From: Planctomycetota bacterium
Lineage (GTDB): Bacteria > Planctomycetota > UBA1135 > UBA2386
Assembly (NCBI GenBank): GCA_016793265.1
Contig: JAEUHT010000300.1
Coordinates: forward strand, 35,886-99,885
Reading direction: 5' to 3'
Length of the DNA: 64,000 nucleotides
The translations under genes were made by a program, and so were the position numbers. Shown here piece after piece: positions 42,575-51,818 of this stretch. Under the pieces are notes generated by a model. That model did not search any database. It had not been told where the DNA came from and saw nothing but the letters and a program-made list of their open reading frames with translations. Numbering within the stretch: position 1 is the first letter of the stretch; each line of letters begins with the position of its first letter.

Positions 42575-44959
42575 ATGCCCTCGCGCGGCTTGCAGCGCTG
42601 TGGCCTCGCCGTGGCGGCGCTGGCCGTGCTCGTCGCGGCGGCGGTGCGCTGCTTCGGCACCGACGTGCGTGAACTCGCGGTGTCGCTGCAGGACGACTCC
42701 TTCTACTACCTGCTGTCCGCGTATCGGGCCTGGCAGCACGGTGGCGTGCTGACCTTCGACGGTGAGCACGCCATGTTCGGCGTGCAGCCGGCCTACGCCG
42801 CGTGGCTCGCGCTGCTGGCCGGGCCGTGCCCGGACCGCGAGACCTTCCTGCGGGTGGCGCTGCTGTCGAGTTACTGCCTCTACGTGTGGACCGCGTTCGT
42901 GCTGGGCCGCGTCGGGCGACGGCTCGTCGCCGACGAGGTCGCCGGCAACCTCGCCAGCATCGCCTGGCTCGCGAACATGCCGGTGTTGTTCGGCTTCACG
43001 ACGCTGAAGGAGAACGTGCTCTACGCGCTGCTGTTGGCCCTCGCGATCGACCGCGCCGTGGCCACCACGCCGCGGGTCGGCCGGCTCGGCTTCCTGCTCG
43101 GCTTGGGCCTGGCGACGCGGCTGACGCCGAGCTCCGTGTTGTTGGCGGCGGTGCTGGCGGCGGTGGCCTTGCGCGGCAGGTGGCGCGCCAGCGGCTGGCT
43201 CGGGCTCGGCGGCGTGCTCGGCCTCGCGCCGTTCGTCGGCTACGGTCTCGCCATCGTCGGGCGGGCCTTGCCGACCTCGGGCAGCGTGAAGACGCTGGCG
43301 CTGCAGCAGGCGCTCGCCGACGGCAGCTACTGGCAGGACCTGCCGACCTATCTGGCCGAGGTGCCGGGCTACCTGTCGGCGTGCCTGCGCTACTCGCTGG
43401 GGCTGCCGCACGGTTGGTTCCACGTGCCCCAATCGCCACCGCCGCCGCACGCCGTCGGCTACGTTCTCGCCGCGCTGGCCGGGCTCGGCTTGCTCACGTT
43501 CGCCCTGCCCGGGCAGCGCCGCCGGTACGCGCGGCTGCTGGCCCTGCTGTTCGTTGCCGACGCGCTCGGCACCGCGGCCACCAACCTGCTGCTGCGGCCG
43601 TTCGGGCAGGTCGGCTACTTCCAGTGGTACGTCGCCGCCACACCGGTGCTGGTGACGATCCTGGTCGGGGCCGGTGCCTGCGGCCTGCGCGCATTGCGCG
43701 GACCGGCGGTGGTGGCCCTGGCCGCGGCGGCGGTGGTGCAGGCCGTCGTCGTGGTCGCCGCGCGACCGCCGTTCCGCGCCGAAGAACGCTCCTGGACGCG
43801 CCAGATGCTGCTGACCACGGCGCGGATGAACGACCTGTTGCCGCCCGGGGCGCGCGTCGGCTCCGCGAATGCCGGCGGCATCGGCTACTTCGCCCGCGCG
43901 GACCTCGCCGTCGTCAACCTCGATGGCCTCGCCAACGACGACTACTACGATGCGATGCGCGCCGGCATGTCGCTGCGCGAGTACCTCGACAGCCGCCGCG
44001 TCGACTACGTCTGTGACGTGCTCACCGCCGGGGGCTTCGGCCGGCACGCGCTCGCCGATGGCGAACCACTCGAGGTGACGCCGTTCCGCGGGCCCGAGTA
44101 CGACGGCCACTTCCTGCTGCGGCGCGTCGACGTGCCGTTCCCGGAGGCCTGGCCGCTCGACGGTGGGCGTGGCGCCGCGGACCCCGGCGTCATCTGCGTG
44201 CCGTGGCACGAAGGGGACGCGATCGCCGCCGCCGCCGCCGGGCCGTCGCCGCTGCGCACGCTCGCGAGCGGCCGGCGCGGCATGTGGGCGTCCTGGCGCT
44301 TCGACCGCGGCACGCGCGGCGATGGCCCGGTGTTCCTGCCCGGCGGCACCATGGCCCGCCTGCAGGCCTGCGTCGGCGGCTGCGACGGCACCCTCGTGGT
44401 GCTCGCGGATGGAGGCGAACGCCTGCGGCTGCCGACGACGGCGCGTCGCTGGTCGCCGCTCGATCTCGCGGTCGACGACGTGGCGCGGCTCGATCTCGAC
44501 TTCGAGCCGGCGTCACCGGCGGCCGGCGCCTTGTGGCTGGCCGGCCTGACCTGGTCTCCCGCGGGGCCGCCGCCGGCGAACGCCACCAGCGGCTGCTTCC
44601 CGTTCGGCCACGGCTGCGCCAGCGGCGGGCAGGTGCCTCGGCTGTCGGGGCGGCTCGACGCCACGCGGGCGGCGTTCGTCGTGTCGGGTGACGCCCGCAC
44701 CGCCGGCATGCTCGTGGTGAGTCGCGCGGCGTTGCCGACCCGGCTGTCGCCGCGCAGCGAGCGCGAACCGTGCATGAGCTGGCTCGATGGCGACCAGCTC
44801 GTGGCGACCCTGCCGTTCGTCACCGGCGACGACGGCCGCGCCACGGTCGAGCTGCCGCTGGCCGCGGCCGCTGGCGCACCGGAGCGGTTGTTTGCGCAGG
44901 CGCTGCTCGGGCAGGGCCAGGCGACGAGCTTCAGCAACGGCCTGCGGCTACAGCGTTAG
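42575..44959 (+). CDS. Multi-pass glycosyltransferase with C-terminal FG-x-GC domain
   Basis: A 794-residue membrane protein. Residues of about 1-440 contain about ten hydrophobic helices and resemble ArnT/PMT-type (GT39/83, GT-C) glycosyltransferases. The first periplasmic loop has the acidic LQDDSFYYLLSAYRAW, the usual position of the catalytic Asp. A periplasmic region follows (about 440-660: VGSANAGGIGYFARADLAVVNLDGLAND, typical of this class). The last 130 residues form a beta domain beginning GCFPFGHGCASGGQVPRLSG and ending LFAQALLGQ...SNGLRL, the same module that ends the FG-GAP protein at 48.9 kb. Such a fusion is unusual. The donor is probably a polyprenyl-phosphate sugar; the acceptor is unknown. 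Confidence 0.8.
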   Translation: MPSRGLQRCGLAVAALAVLVAAAVRCFGTDVRELAVSLQDDSFYYLLSAYRAWQHGGVLTFDGEHAMFGVQPAYAAWLALLAGPCPDRETFLRVALLSSYCLYVWTAFVLGRVGRRLVADEVAGNLASIAWLANMPVLFGFTTLKENVLYALLLALAIDRAVATTPRVGRLGFLLGLGLATRLTPSSVLLAAVLAAVALRGRWRASGWLGLGGVLGLAPFVGYGLAIVGRALPTSGSVKTLALQQALADGSYWQDLPTYLAEVPGYLSACLRYSLGLPHGWFHVPQSPPPPHAVGYVLAALAGLGLLTFALPGQRRRYARLLALLFVADALGTAATNLLLRPFGQVGYFQWYVAATPVLVTILVGAGACGLRALRGPAVVALAAAAVVQAVVVVAARPPFRAEERSWTRQMLLTTARMNDLLPPGARVGSANAGGIGYFARADLAVVNLDGLANDDYYDAMRAGMSLREYLDSRRVDYVCDVLTAGGFGRHALADGEPLEVTPFRGPEYDGHFLLRRVDVPFPEAWPLDGGRGAADPGVICVPWHEGDAIAAAAAGPSPLRTLASGRRGMWASWRFDRGTRGDGPVFLPGGTMARLQACVGGCDGTLVVLADGGERLRLPTTARRWSPLDLAVDDVARLDLDFEPASPAAGALWLAGLTWSPAGPPPANATSGCFPFGHGCASGGQVPRLSGRLDATRAAFVVSGDARTAGMLVVSRAALPTRLSPRSEREPCMSWLDGDQLVATLPFVTGDDGRATVELPLAAAAGAPERLFAQALLGQGQATSFSNGLRLQR

Positions 44960-45088
44960 CCGGTCTGTCGCCTTGGTGCGGGAACGATCCGGTCAACGGC
45001 CGCGCGGCGCCTGCCGAACGCCAGGCAGTCGCGGCGACGAGGCCGAGCCGGGGGCCCGGGCCGGCGACTGGCGCCGAACCGCGCACCT

Positions 45089-45634
45089 TCACCGCAGCGG
45101 CCCCATGCCGCCGCCGAACTCGATGTCGGCGAAGCCGGCATGGCGGCAGGCGTCGGCCGTGCGGGCGATGTCCTCGTAGCAGGTGCCACGCTGGCCCTCG
45201 ATCACGCACGGCAGCAGGCGCCGGCCGCCGGTCGCGGCGTCGGTGACGAGGTTCTGCGCATCGCCGGCGACCCGCTGCAGTTCGTGGCGCACGGCGTCGA
45301 GGTCGTGCAGCACCTTCGGGCCCACTTGCCAGCGCACCTGGTGGCCGACGAGCTGGAAGCGCGGTGCGCGGCCGGTGCCGGGGTCGACGTCGCCAGCGCC
45401 GAGGCCCGGCGCGAACGTGCGCGTGCCGGCGGCGACGAGCTCGACGCGCACGGGCAGGTTGGGTTGTGGCGCCACCGCGTGCGGGCTGCTGCCCTTGTGC
45501 TTCGGCAGGAACGCCGGCAGCTTCGCCTCGAGCGTGCGGAACTCGATGCAGACGAAGAAGATGATCATCAGGAACACGACGTCGATCATCGGCGTCATGT
45601 CGGGCTTCGTCTCGTGGTCGATGTCGTGGCTCAT
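45089..45634 (-). CDS. ExbD/TolR-like biopolymer transport protein, no ExbB neighbour
   Basis: A 181-residue inner-membrane protein. The N-terminal DMTPMIDVVFLMIIFFVCIEF helix contains the functional Asp of the ExbD/TolR family; a Pro-rich periplasmic linker leads to a C-terminal domain (RLLPCVIEGQRGTCYEDIARTADACRHAGFADIEFGG) with the usual periplasmic alpha/beta pattern. Three cysteines in that domain are atypical. No ExbB/TolQ or TonB gene is adjacent, although ExbD normally works with ExbB as a proton-driven motor. Divergent from the ECF sigma gene. Confidence 0.85.
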   Translation of the reverse strand: MSHDIDHETKPDMTPMIDVVFLMIIFFVCIEFRTLEAKLPAFLPKHKGSSPHAVAPQPNLPVRVELVAAGTRTFAPGLGAGDVDPGTGRAPRFQLVGHQVRWQVGPKVLHDLDAVRHELQRVAGDAQNLVTDAATGGRRLLPCVIEGQRGTCYEDIARTADACRHAGFADIEFGGGMGPLR

Positions 45635-45739
45635 GGCGCTGGCAACGGGCGCTCGCGGTCGGCGGATCAGTCGGAATGGGCGCGGCAGGCGTCGGCGCCG
45701 CTTGTCGAGGCCGCCCGGCCGCCGCAGAATCCCCGCCCG

Positions 45740-46279
45740 ATGACGGACGACCGCCAGCCGATCCGCGCCGCGGACCTGAACACCCGCCTGCACGACGAAC
45801 TGCGCAAGCTGGCGGCGGCGCGGCTGCAGCAGGCGGCCGGCCCACGTTCGGTGCAGGCGACGGCGCTGGTGCACGAGGCCTGGGTCAAGCTGCGCGGCGA
45901 CGGCACCTTCGCCGACAAGGGCGCCTTCTTCGGCGCGGCGGCGCGGGCGATGAAGGACGTGCTGATCGACCGCCTGCGCCGGCGGTTGGCGTTGAAGCGC
46001 GGCGGCGGCCAGGTGCCGGCGGACGTCGACGAGCTGGCGATCGAGGTCGAGCCGGCGTTGCCGATCGCGGACCTGCTGAGCCTGGAAGGCGCGCTCGAAC
46101 GGCTGCAGCGGGAGCACCCCGACGAGGCCGAGGTCGTGCTGCGGCGGTTCTTCGGCGGCCAGAGCCAGGCCGAGATCGCGGCCGACCTCGGCACCAGCGA
46201 ACGAACGATCGAGCGCCGCTGGCGGTTCGCGCGCGCGCTCTTGGCCAGCGAGCTCGGCGAGCTGCCGGAGACGACGTGA
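45740..46279 (+). CDS. ECF-type sigma factor (kinase-associated family)
   Basis: A 179-residue sigma factor. Region 2 reads LHDELRKLAAARLQQA...VQATALVHEAWVKLRGD, with FFGAAARAMKDVLIDRLRRR; region 4 is VLRRFFGGQSQAEIAADLGTSERTIERRWRFARALL. This pattern (Sig-70 X6 / TIGR02999 type) is common in Planctomycetes and Acidobacteria, usually next to a serine/threonine kinase, as here. No anti-sigma factor is encoded; activity is probably governed by the kinase. The stop overlaps the GTG start of the kinase gene (GTGA). Confidence 0.93.
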   Translation: MTDDRQPIRAADLNTRLHDELRKLAAARLQQAAGPRSVQATALVHEAWVKLRGDGTFADKGAFFGAAARAMKDVLIDRLRRRLALKRGGGQVPADVDELAIEVEPALPIADLLSLEGALERLQREHPDEAEVVLRRFFGGQSQAEIAADLGTSERTIERRWRFARALLASELGELPETT

Positions 46280-48882
46280 GCGAGCGTTCGGCGCGGCTGG
46301 CGGCGCTGTTCGCGCGCGCCGTCGAGCTCGATCGCGACGACCGGCGGCGGCTGCTCGACGCCGAATGCGCCGACGATGCGGCGCTGCGGCAGGAGCTCGA
46401 CCGGCTGCTGGCGGCGGACAACGGGCCGGCGGCGGCGCTGCTCGATCGCGCCTTCGACGGGCCCGGGCTGCAACCGGGCGACCTCGTCGCCGGTCGTTAT
46501 CGCGTGCGGCGGCAGGTCGGCGAGGGCGGCATGGGAGTCGTGTTCGAGGCCGAGCAGGTGGAGCCGCGGCGGCGCGTGGCGCTCAAGTGCATTCGTGCGG
46601 CCTGGCTCGACAACGACTCGCTGCAGCGCTTCCGCCGCGAGGCCGAAGCGCTCGGCCGCCTGCAGCATCCGGGCGTGGCCCAGGTGTTCGAGGCCGGTGT
46701 CACCGACGGCGAGCCGCCGGTGCCGTTCCTGGCGATGGAGTTCGTCGACGGCACCGGCCTGCTCGAGTGCACGCGGTCGATGCCGATGCGCGGGCGCCTA
46801 CTGCTGCTGGCCGGCATCGCCGAAGCGGTCGGTCACGCCCATGAACGTGGCGTCGTGCACCGCGACATCAAGCCGTCGAACGTGCTGGTCGAGACCGGCA
46901 GTGCCGGGCCGCGGCCGCGGGTGCTCGACTTCGGCGTCGCGCGCTTCGCCGAGGGCGACGCGGCGCTGCGCACACGGACGCACCAGATCATCGGCACGCT
47001 GGCCTACCTGAGTCCGGAGCAGCTGCAGCACGGTTCGGCGATCGCCGACGCGCGCTCCGACGTCTGGGCGCTCGGCGTCACCGCCTACGAGCTGCTGGCG
47101 GGCCGGCTGCCGTTCCTGGTCGGCGAGCTCGGCTTCGGCGAGGCGGCGCGGGTGCTGCGCGACGAAGAGCCGCCGCGGCTCGACCGCCTGGAGCCGTCGC
47201 TGCGCGGCGACGTCACCACCATCGTGCACAAGGCGTTGGCGAAGGACCCGGCGCGGCGCTACGCCGATGCGCGGGCGCTGGCGGCGGACCTGCGGCGGTG
47301 CCTCGCCGACCAGCCGATCACGGCGCGGCCGGCGAGCGCGTTCTACGTCGCCTCGCGGCTGGTGCGGCGGCACCGGGGCCTGTTCGTCGGGCTCGGCGTG
47401 GCGTTCGTGGTGATGGCCGCGGGCCTCGTCGTCACCATCGTGCTGGCGGCCCGCGCCGACGCCGCGCGCGAGCGCGCCGAACGCCGCAGCCAGGAGCTGC
47501 GTGGCCTCGTGCGCACGATCGTGCGCGACGTCGATCGTGAGCTGCGCCAGGTCAACGGCACCGTCGAGGTGCGGCGGCAGTTGTTGGCGGCCGGGCTGAC
47601 GCACGCGTCGGCGATGGTCGCCGACGACGATGCCGAGCCGGCGGCGTTGCTCGAGGTGGCGTCGTTGTACGAAGAGCTCGGCCGCGTGCAGGGCACCCCG
47701 GGCGGCGCCAACCTCGGTGATGTCGAAGCGGCGCTGGCTTCGGTGCAGCAGGCGCTGCGGCTGGTCGAGCGGGCGATCGCGGCGGCGCCGACCGAGGTGC
47801 GCTGGCACAGCGCGCGGCAGCGTGTGCTGCAGGGCGTCGAGTCGCTGCTGCGGGCGTCCGGGCGGCATGACGAACGGCTGGCCAACCTCGCCGCCCAGCG
47901 CCAGCAGGCGGCGGCCATCGCCGAGCTGGCGCCGGGGCCGGACGCCGACTACGCGATTGCGCTGGCGAGCGCCAACCTCGGCCGCGCCGAGGCCGACCTG
48001 GGCCACCTCGACGCGGCGCTGGCGGACTTCCAGCCGCTGCTGGCGTGGCTCGAACGGGAGCTGCACAGCGAGGTGGCCGACGACGCCGCGGAGGCGCGGC
48101 AGAACCTGCAGGTGCTGCTCGGCCACGTCGGTCTGCTGCAGGAGCGCCGCAACGAGGTGGCCGCGGCGCGTGCGGCGTTCGCGCGCGCCGTGGCCCTCGC
48201 CGATGCGGCGGTGGCTGACGGTGGTGGGGCGCCGGCCGAGATCGACGCCGTGCGCACACGCCGTGCGCTGGCCACGCACCTGGTGCAGCGCGGCGAGGCC
48301 AAGGGTGCCCTGGCGCTGCTGCTCCAAGCGCGGCAGCGCATCGCGCCGGTGGTCGCAGCCGACGCCGACAACGTCGGCGTGCTGCGGCTCTCGGCGATCG
48401 TCGAGTTCGGCGTCGGCGACGCCCAGGTCGCCGTCGGCGAGGTCGCGGCGGGGCTCGACACGCTGCGCGGCTACCTGCAGCGCATGGAGGCGATGGCGGC
48501 GAAGTTCCCGCAGCTCGCGCGCGACCTGATCCCGGGGCGGCAGTCGTTGGCGCAGCAATTGGCCAAGGCCGGCGTGTTCGTCGAGGCGGAGCAGGTGGCG
48601 CAGGCGGCGGTCGAGCTGGCGCTGCAGCGAGCCGAGGCGAGCCCGTCGCAGGCGATGGCCCAGGACGATCTGCTGGTGTCGCTCGGCAACCTCGCCTTTG
48701 TGCTGGAGAAGCGCGCGGCGGCGCCGGCGGCGGTGGTTGACGATCGGCGCCGCGCGGCCGATGCGCTGCAGGCGGCGCTGACGTTCGCGCGGCAGCTCGA
48801 AGCGGCGGGGCAGCTCGACCCGCAGCGGCGCGGCAAGTTCGCCGAGTGGCAGGCCCGCATCGACGCGCTGCGCTCTGGCTGA
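46276..48882 (+). CDS. Membrane-anchored Hanks-type serine/threonine kinase with TPR-like sensor
   Basis: An 868-residue kinase. The N-terminal 70 residues (LFARAVELDRDDRRRLLDAE) form a short helical domain typical of the family. The kinase domain spans about 75-350: GEGGMGVVFEAE (82-93), Lys104 in VALKCI, HRDIKPSN (195-202), DFGVARF and the APE-like LSPEQ. One transmembrane helix at about 372-396 (GLGVAFVVMAAGLVVTIVLAA) is followed by a long helical, TPR-like C-terminal region outside the cytoplasm. It is coupled by GTGA to the ECF sigma gene, so phosphorylation of that sigma factor or its regulon is the simplest hypothesis. Confidence 0.93.
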   Translation: MSERSARLAALFARAVELDRDDRRRLLDAECADDAALRQELDRLLAADNGPAAALLDRAFDGPGLQPGDLVAGRYRVRRQVGEGGMGVVFEAEQVEPRRRVALKCIRAAWLDNDSLQRFRREAEALGRLQHPGVAQVFEAGVTDGEPPVPFLAMEFVDGTGLLECTRSMPMRGRLLLLAGIAEAVGHAHERGVVHRDIKPSNVLVETGSAGPRPRVLDFGVARFAEGDAALRTRTHQIIGTLAYLSPEQLQHGSAIADARSDVWALGVTAYELLAGRLPFLVGELGFGEAARVLRDEEPPRLDRLEPSLRGDVTTIVHKALAKDPARRYADARALAADLRRCLADQPITARPASAFYVASRLVRRHRGLFVGLGVAFVVMAAGLVVTIVLAARADAARERAERRSQELRGLVRTIVRDVDRELRQVNGTVEVRRQLLAAGLTHASAMVADDDAEPAALLEVASLYEELGRVQGTPGGANLGDVEAALASVQQALRLVERAIAAAPTEVRWHSARQRVLQGVESLLRASGRHDERLANLAAQRQQAAAIAELAPGPDADYAIALASANLGRAEADLGHLDAALADFQPLLAWLERELHSEVADDAAEARQNLQVLLGHVGLLQERRNEVAAARAAFARAVALADAAVADGGGAPAEIDAVRTRRALATHLVQRGEAKGALALLLQARQRIAPVVAADADNVGVLRLSAIVEFGVGDAQVAVGEVAAGLDTLRGYLQRMEAMAAKFPQLARDLIPGRQSLAQQLAKAGVFVEAEQVAQAAVELALQRAEASPSQAMAQDDLLVSLGNLAFVLEKRAAAPAAVVDDRRRAADALQAALTFARQLEAAGQLDPQRRGKFAEWQARIDALRSG

Positions 48883-48898
48883 GCGGCGGCGCTGCGGC

Positions 48899-50551
48899 TC
48901 AGAGGTTGCCGACGTAGACGCTGCCGGCGTTGCTCATGCTGATGCCGCCGGTCGCGGCGTTGTCGAACTGCAGCGCCTGCACGAACACCTGCCAGGTGGC
49001 GAGGCTCGGCACGTTCGGCAGCGCCAGCGTGCGCGTCATCAGCGTGGTGCCCGGCGTCGCGAACGGCTCCAGCAGGTCGAGCGAGGCGTAGAGCGTGCAC
49101 GACGGCAGGCCGATCACGGCGAGCGGCATCGGCAGCGGGATGGCGCCGGTGGCGGTGTCGGAGAAGCCGAAGATCAGCATGCCGATGCCGTTCGCCAGCA
49201 GGTTGCCGCAGTGCATGTCGATCGACTGGCCGAGGTTCGGCGTGCCGGCGAAGTAGAGGCTCGGCGTGCCGTTCTGGCCGGGGCAGCCCTGGCCGAACGT
49301 GGTCAGCTCCGGCTGGATGTCGAACGAGTGCACGGTGACGCGGCCGACGACGATGCCGGCCGAGATGTGGGTGGGGGCGCCGACGGCGAGCTCCACGCGG
49401 CCGTCGCCATCGAGGTCGCCGAGGCCGACGACGGCGCTGCCGAAGGCCGAGCTACCGGTGCCCTGGATGGTGCCGAGCAGCGCGTGTGTGCCGGTCGCGG
49501 CGTAGACGAAGACCCGGCCGGAGCCGAAGTTCGCGGTCGGTGCGCCGACGGCGAAGTCGGGTTGGCCGTCGCCGTTCCAGTCGCCGATGCCGGCCACCGA
49601 CGGCGTGGCGCCGAACTCGGGATTGTCGACGCCGAACAGCACCTGGCCCGTGGTGCCGGACACGGCGTAGACGCGGTTGCCGTCGCCGGCGACGAGCACC
49701 TCGGCGCGGCCGTCGCCGTCGATGTCGTCGAGGCGCGCCACGGCGAGGCCGGCGTTGTGGCCGGTCGCGAACTGCAGGCTGCTCTGCCACACGTACGAAC
49801 CGGGCACGCCGTCGCGCGGGTTCTTGGTGCGCACCCGGCCGCTGTCGGTGCCGTTCGCGTCGGCGCCCGGTTCGCCGATGGCGATCTCGGGCTGGCCGTC
49901 GCCGGTGACGTCGCCGAGCGTCGCCAGGCTCTTGCCGAAGTCGGTGCCGCTGGCGCCGGCGAGCGTCGCCAGCAGGCCGCCGTCGGCGCCCGAGTAGAAG
50001 CGCACGGTGCCGTTGGGGGTGAGCGTGGTGTTGTTCGGCGCGCCGATCGCGAAGTCGGCGAAGCCGTCGTCGTTGCGGTCGCCGATGCTGCAGATGCCGG
50101 CGCCGAAGCCGCTGAACACTTCGCCGGTCAGTTGGTGCAGTACGAAGTTGGTGGCGCCGGAGACGATGCGCACCGTGCTGATGCCGGTCAGCGCGTCGGG
50201 GCCGCCGCAGGCCCAGTCGGGCACGTTGTCGTCGTCGACGTCGCCGAGGCCGGCGACCGAGCCGCCGAGCCGGCCACCGACGGCGTTGCCGAAGGTGCGG
50301 TTGCCGAGCACCCAGGCCCCGGTGCGCACGATCGCGGCGGCGCCGGCGTCGCTGAGGCCGCCGAAGTCGCGCTGCGGTTCACCGACGACGAGGTCGGGCT
50401 TGCCGTCGCCGTCGAGGTCGGCGACCGCCGCGAGCGTGCGGCCGAAGTTGGCGCCGGGTTGATCGCCGGTCATCGACTTGATGATGTGTTGGGCAGTGCC
50501 GCTGGCAGCGAGCGCGCTGGCGACGGCGAACGGGAGCAGGGACTGGTGCAT
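48899..50551 (-). CDS. Secreted FG-GAP repeat protein with FG-x-GC C-terminal domain
   Basis: A 550-residue protein with signal peptide MHQSLLPFAVASALAASGTAQ. Seven FG-GAP/integrin-like repeats follow, each with a Ca-binding loop such as DLDGDGKPDLVVG, DRNDDGFADFAIG, DVTGDGQPEIAIG and DWNGDGQPDFAVG, forming a probable beta-propeller (about residues 30-420). The final 130 residues begin FGQGCPGQNGTPSL and end WQVFVQALQFDN...SMSNAGSVYVGNL, a domain shared with the membrane glycosyltransferase at 42.6 kb. It is probably displayed at the cell surface or secreted, possibly with the C-terminal module acting in sorting. Confidence 0.88.
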   Translation of the reverse strand: MHQSLLPFAVASALAASGTAQHIIKSMTGDQPGANFGRTLAAVADLDGDGKPDLVVGEPQRDFGGLSDAGAAAIVRTGAWVLGNRTFGNAVGGRLGGSVAGLGDVDDDNVPDWACGGPDALTGISTVRIVSGATNFVLHQLTGEVFSGFGAGICSIGDRNDDGFADFAIGAPNNTTLTPNGTVRFYSGADGGLLATLAGASGTDFGKSLATLGDVTGDGQPEIAIGEPGADANGTDSGRVRTKNPRDGVPGSYVWQSSLQFATGHNAGLAVARLDDIDGDGRAEVLVAGDGNRVYAVSGTTGQVLFGVDNPEFGATPSVAGIGDWNGDGQPDFAVGAPTANFGSGRVFVYAATGTHALLGTIQGTGSSAFGSAVVGLGDLDGDGRVELAVGAPTHISAGIVVGRVTVHSFDIQPELTTFGQGCPGQNGTPSLYFAGTPNLGQSIDMHCGNLLANGIGMLIFGFSDTATGAIPLPMPLAVIGLPSCTLYASLDLLEPFATPGTTLMTRTLALPNVPSLATWQVFVQALQFDNAATGGISMSNAGSVYVGNL

Positions 50552-50867
50552 CGGAGTTCGGGGGTTGGGTAGCTGGTCGGGCGATCCCGCCGCGACCTCG
50601 CAGTGGGTTCGGCGGTCTCCCGCAGGACCAGCCCCCGGCCCGACACGATCGCCCGGAGAATTCCGCGGCAGGGCATGCCGGCGGGGACCCTGCGCGCGGG
50701 CGGCGACAGGCGCGGCCGAGGCCCCTGCGCACGAGACCTGTCAGCGCGCCTGCAGAGCGGCGGGCACTCGTGGTGCGGGTTGCCCGCGGCCGCGGGCGGG
50801 CGGGGGCGCTCACCGAGGCGATCCCGGCACGAGGCGCGGCAGGGGCGTCAGTCGGTCGCTGCCGGCC
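50552..50867. other. 316-base intergenic region without a supported gene
   Basis: Lies between the FG-GAP gene start (50551) and the stop of the next minus-strand gene (50868). It is very GC-rich and contains short GC palindromes such as GCCCGCGGCCGCGGGC (around 50784-50799), which could fold after the upstream stop. No promoter hexamers, RNA gene or plausible short ORF was found. Confidence 0.6.
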
Positions 50868-51818
50868 TCACTGCAGCAGCACGCGGTGGGCGATGGTCGC
50901 CTGGTAGCTGCCGTTGCGCGCCTGCGGCGTGAACGCAGCACTCTGGAACACGACGGCGTTGCCCTGCAGGCCGGCAGGCACCCCGAGCGAGAAGGTCGCT
51001 GCGCTGCCGACCGTCGTCGGCCACACGCCGACATCGATCACGACGAAGGTGCTGCTCATCCACACCGACGGCAACGCGGCCACCACCGGGGAACTGGCGG
51101 GCAACACATCGCCGACCAGCAGCCACAGGCTGCCGCCGATGCGATCGAGGGGGCAGCGCGTCTCGACGGTGATCGTGCTGCCGGCGGTGGCGGTGTGCTG
51201 CGACGGCAGCGCCGCGGCCGGCGCGTCGACGCCGACGCGCAGTTCGATGTTCTCGCCGGTTCCCGGCAGTGGCGGTGTCGGCACCACCGTGACGACCGCC
51301 GTCCAGTCGCCGTTCGGATCCGAGTTGTCGGCGTAGTGGCTGTCGAAGGTGCCGAGGAACAGGTGGGTCGCGCCCGCCGGTACCGGCACCAGCACGTAGT
51401 CGGCGTGGCCAGTCAGGCTCGCCAGGAAGTCCTGCGGGATGTCGGTAGGCTCGGCCCAGTACGTCGGGCCGGTCGTCAGGGCGGGACCGGCGGGCAGGGC
51501 CCCGAGCACCCGCTGCGTGAAGTAGCCGGGCTGCAGCGCGTTGCTGGAGCTGAACACCGCCAGCAGGCGATGCTGGGTGTCGACCTGACCGCCCATGCTG
51601 AACGCCCCGCTGGACTGGATCCGTAGCCACTGGCCCGGTGCCGCTCCGAGTGTGCTCAGCGGCAGGATGACCGGAGGCATCGCCGAGTCGTAGCTGTAGT
51701 CGTAGAGCAGGAAGGTCGCCCGCGGGTCGAGCGGGATCGTCGTCGACTGCGCGGCGGCGGGGGATAAGAACGTGGCCAAGGCGGTCACGCACGGGAAGAG
51801 GCGCTGGAGGGTGTTCAT
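50868..51818 (-). CDS. Secreted protein with LecA-like N-terminal domain
   Basis: A protein of about 316 residues (MNTLQRLFPCVTALATFLSPAAAQ signal peptide; an ATG three codons earlier at 51827 is possible). The first half (about residues 30-185) has LSTLGAAPGQWLRIQSSGAF, D-rich loops and VPAGATHLFLGTFDSHYADN followed by SDPNGDW. That layout recalls PA-IL/LecA galactose-binding lectins, whose Ca and sugar ligands lie in an equivalent D...N-N loop. The second half is a beta domain ending VVFQSAAFTPQARNGSYQATIAHRVLL, similar in style to the C-terminal modules of neighbouring secreted proteins. Carbohydrate binding is inference. Confidence 0.75.
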   Translation of the reverse strand: MNTLQRLFPCVTALATFLSPAAAQSTTIPLDPRATFLLYDYSYDSAMPPVILPLSTLGAAPGQWLRIQSSGAFSMGGQVDTQHRLLAVFSSSNALQPGYFTQRVLGALPAGPALTTGPTYWAEPTDIPQDFLASLTGHADYVLVPVPAGATHLFLGTFDSHYADNSDPNGDWTAVVTVVPTPPLPGTGENIELRVGVDAPAAALPSQHTATAGSTITVETRCPLDRIGGSLWLLVGDVLPASSPVVAALPSVWMSSTFVVIDVGVWPTTVGSAATFSLGVPAGLQGNAVVFQSAAFTPQARNGSYQATIAHRVLLQ

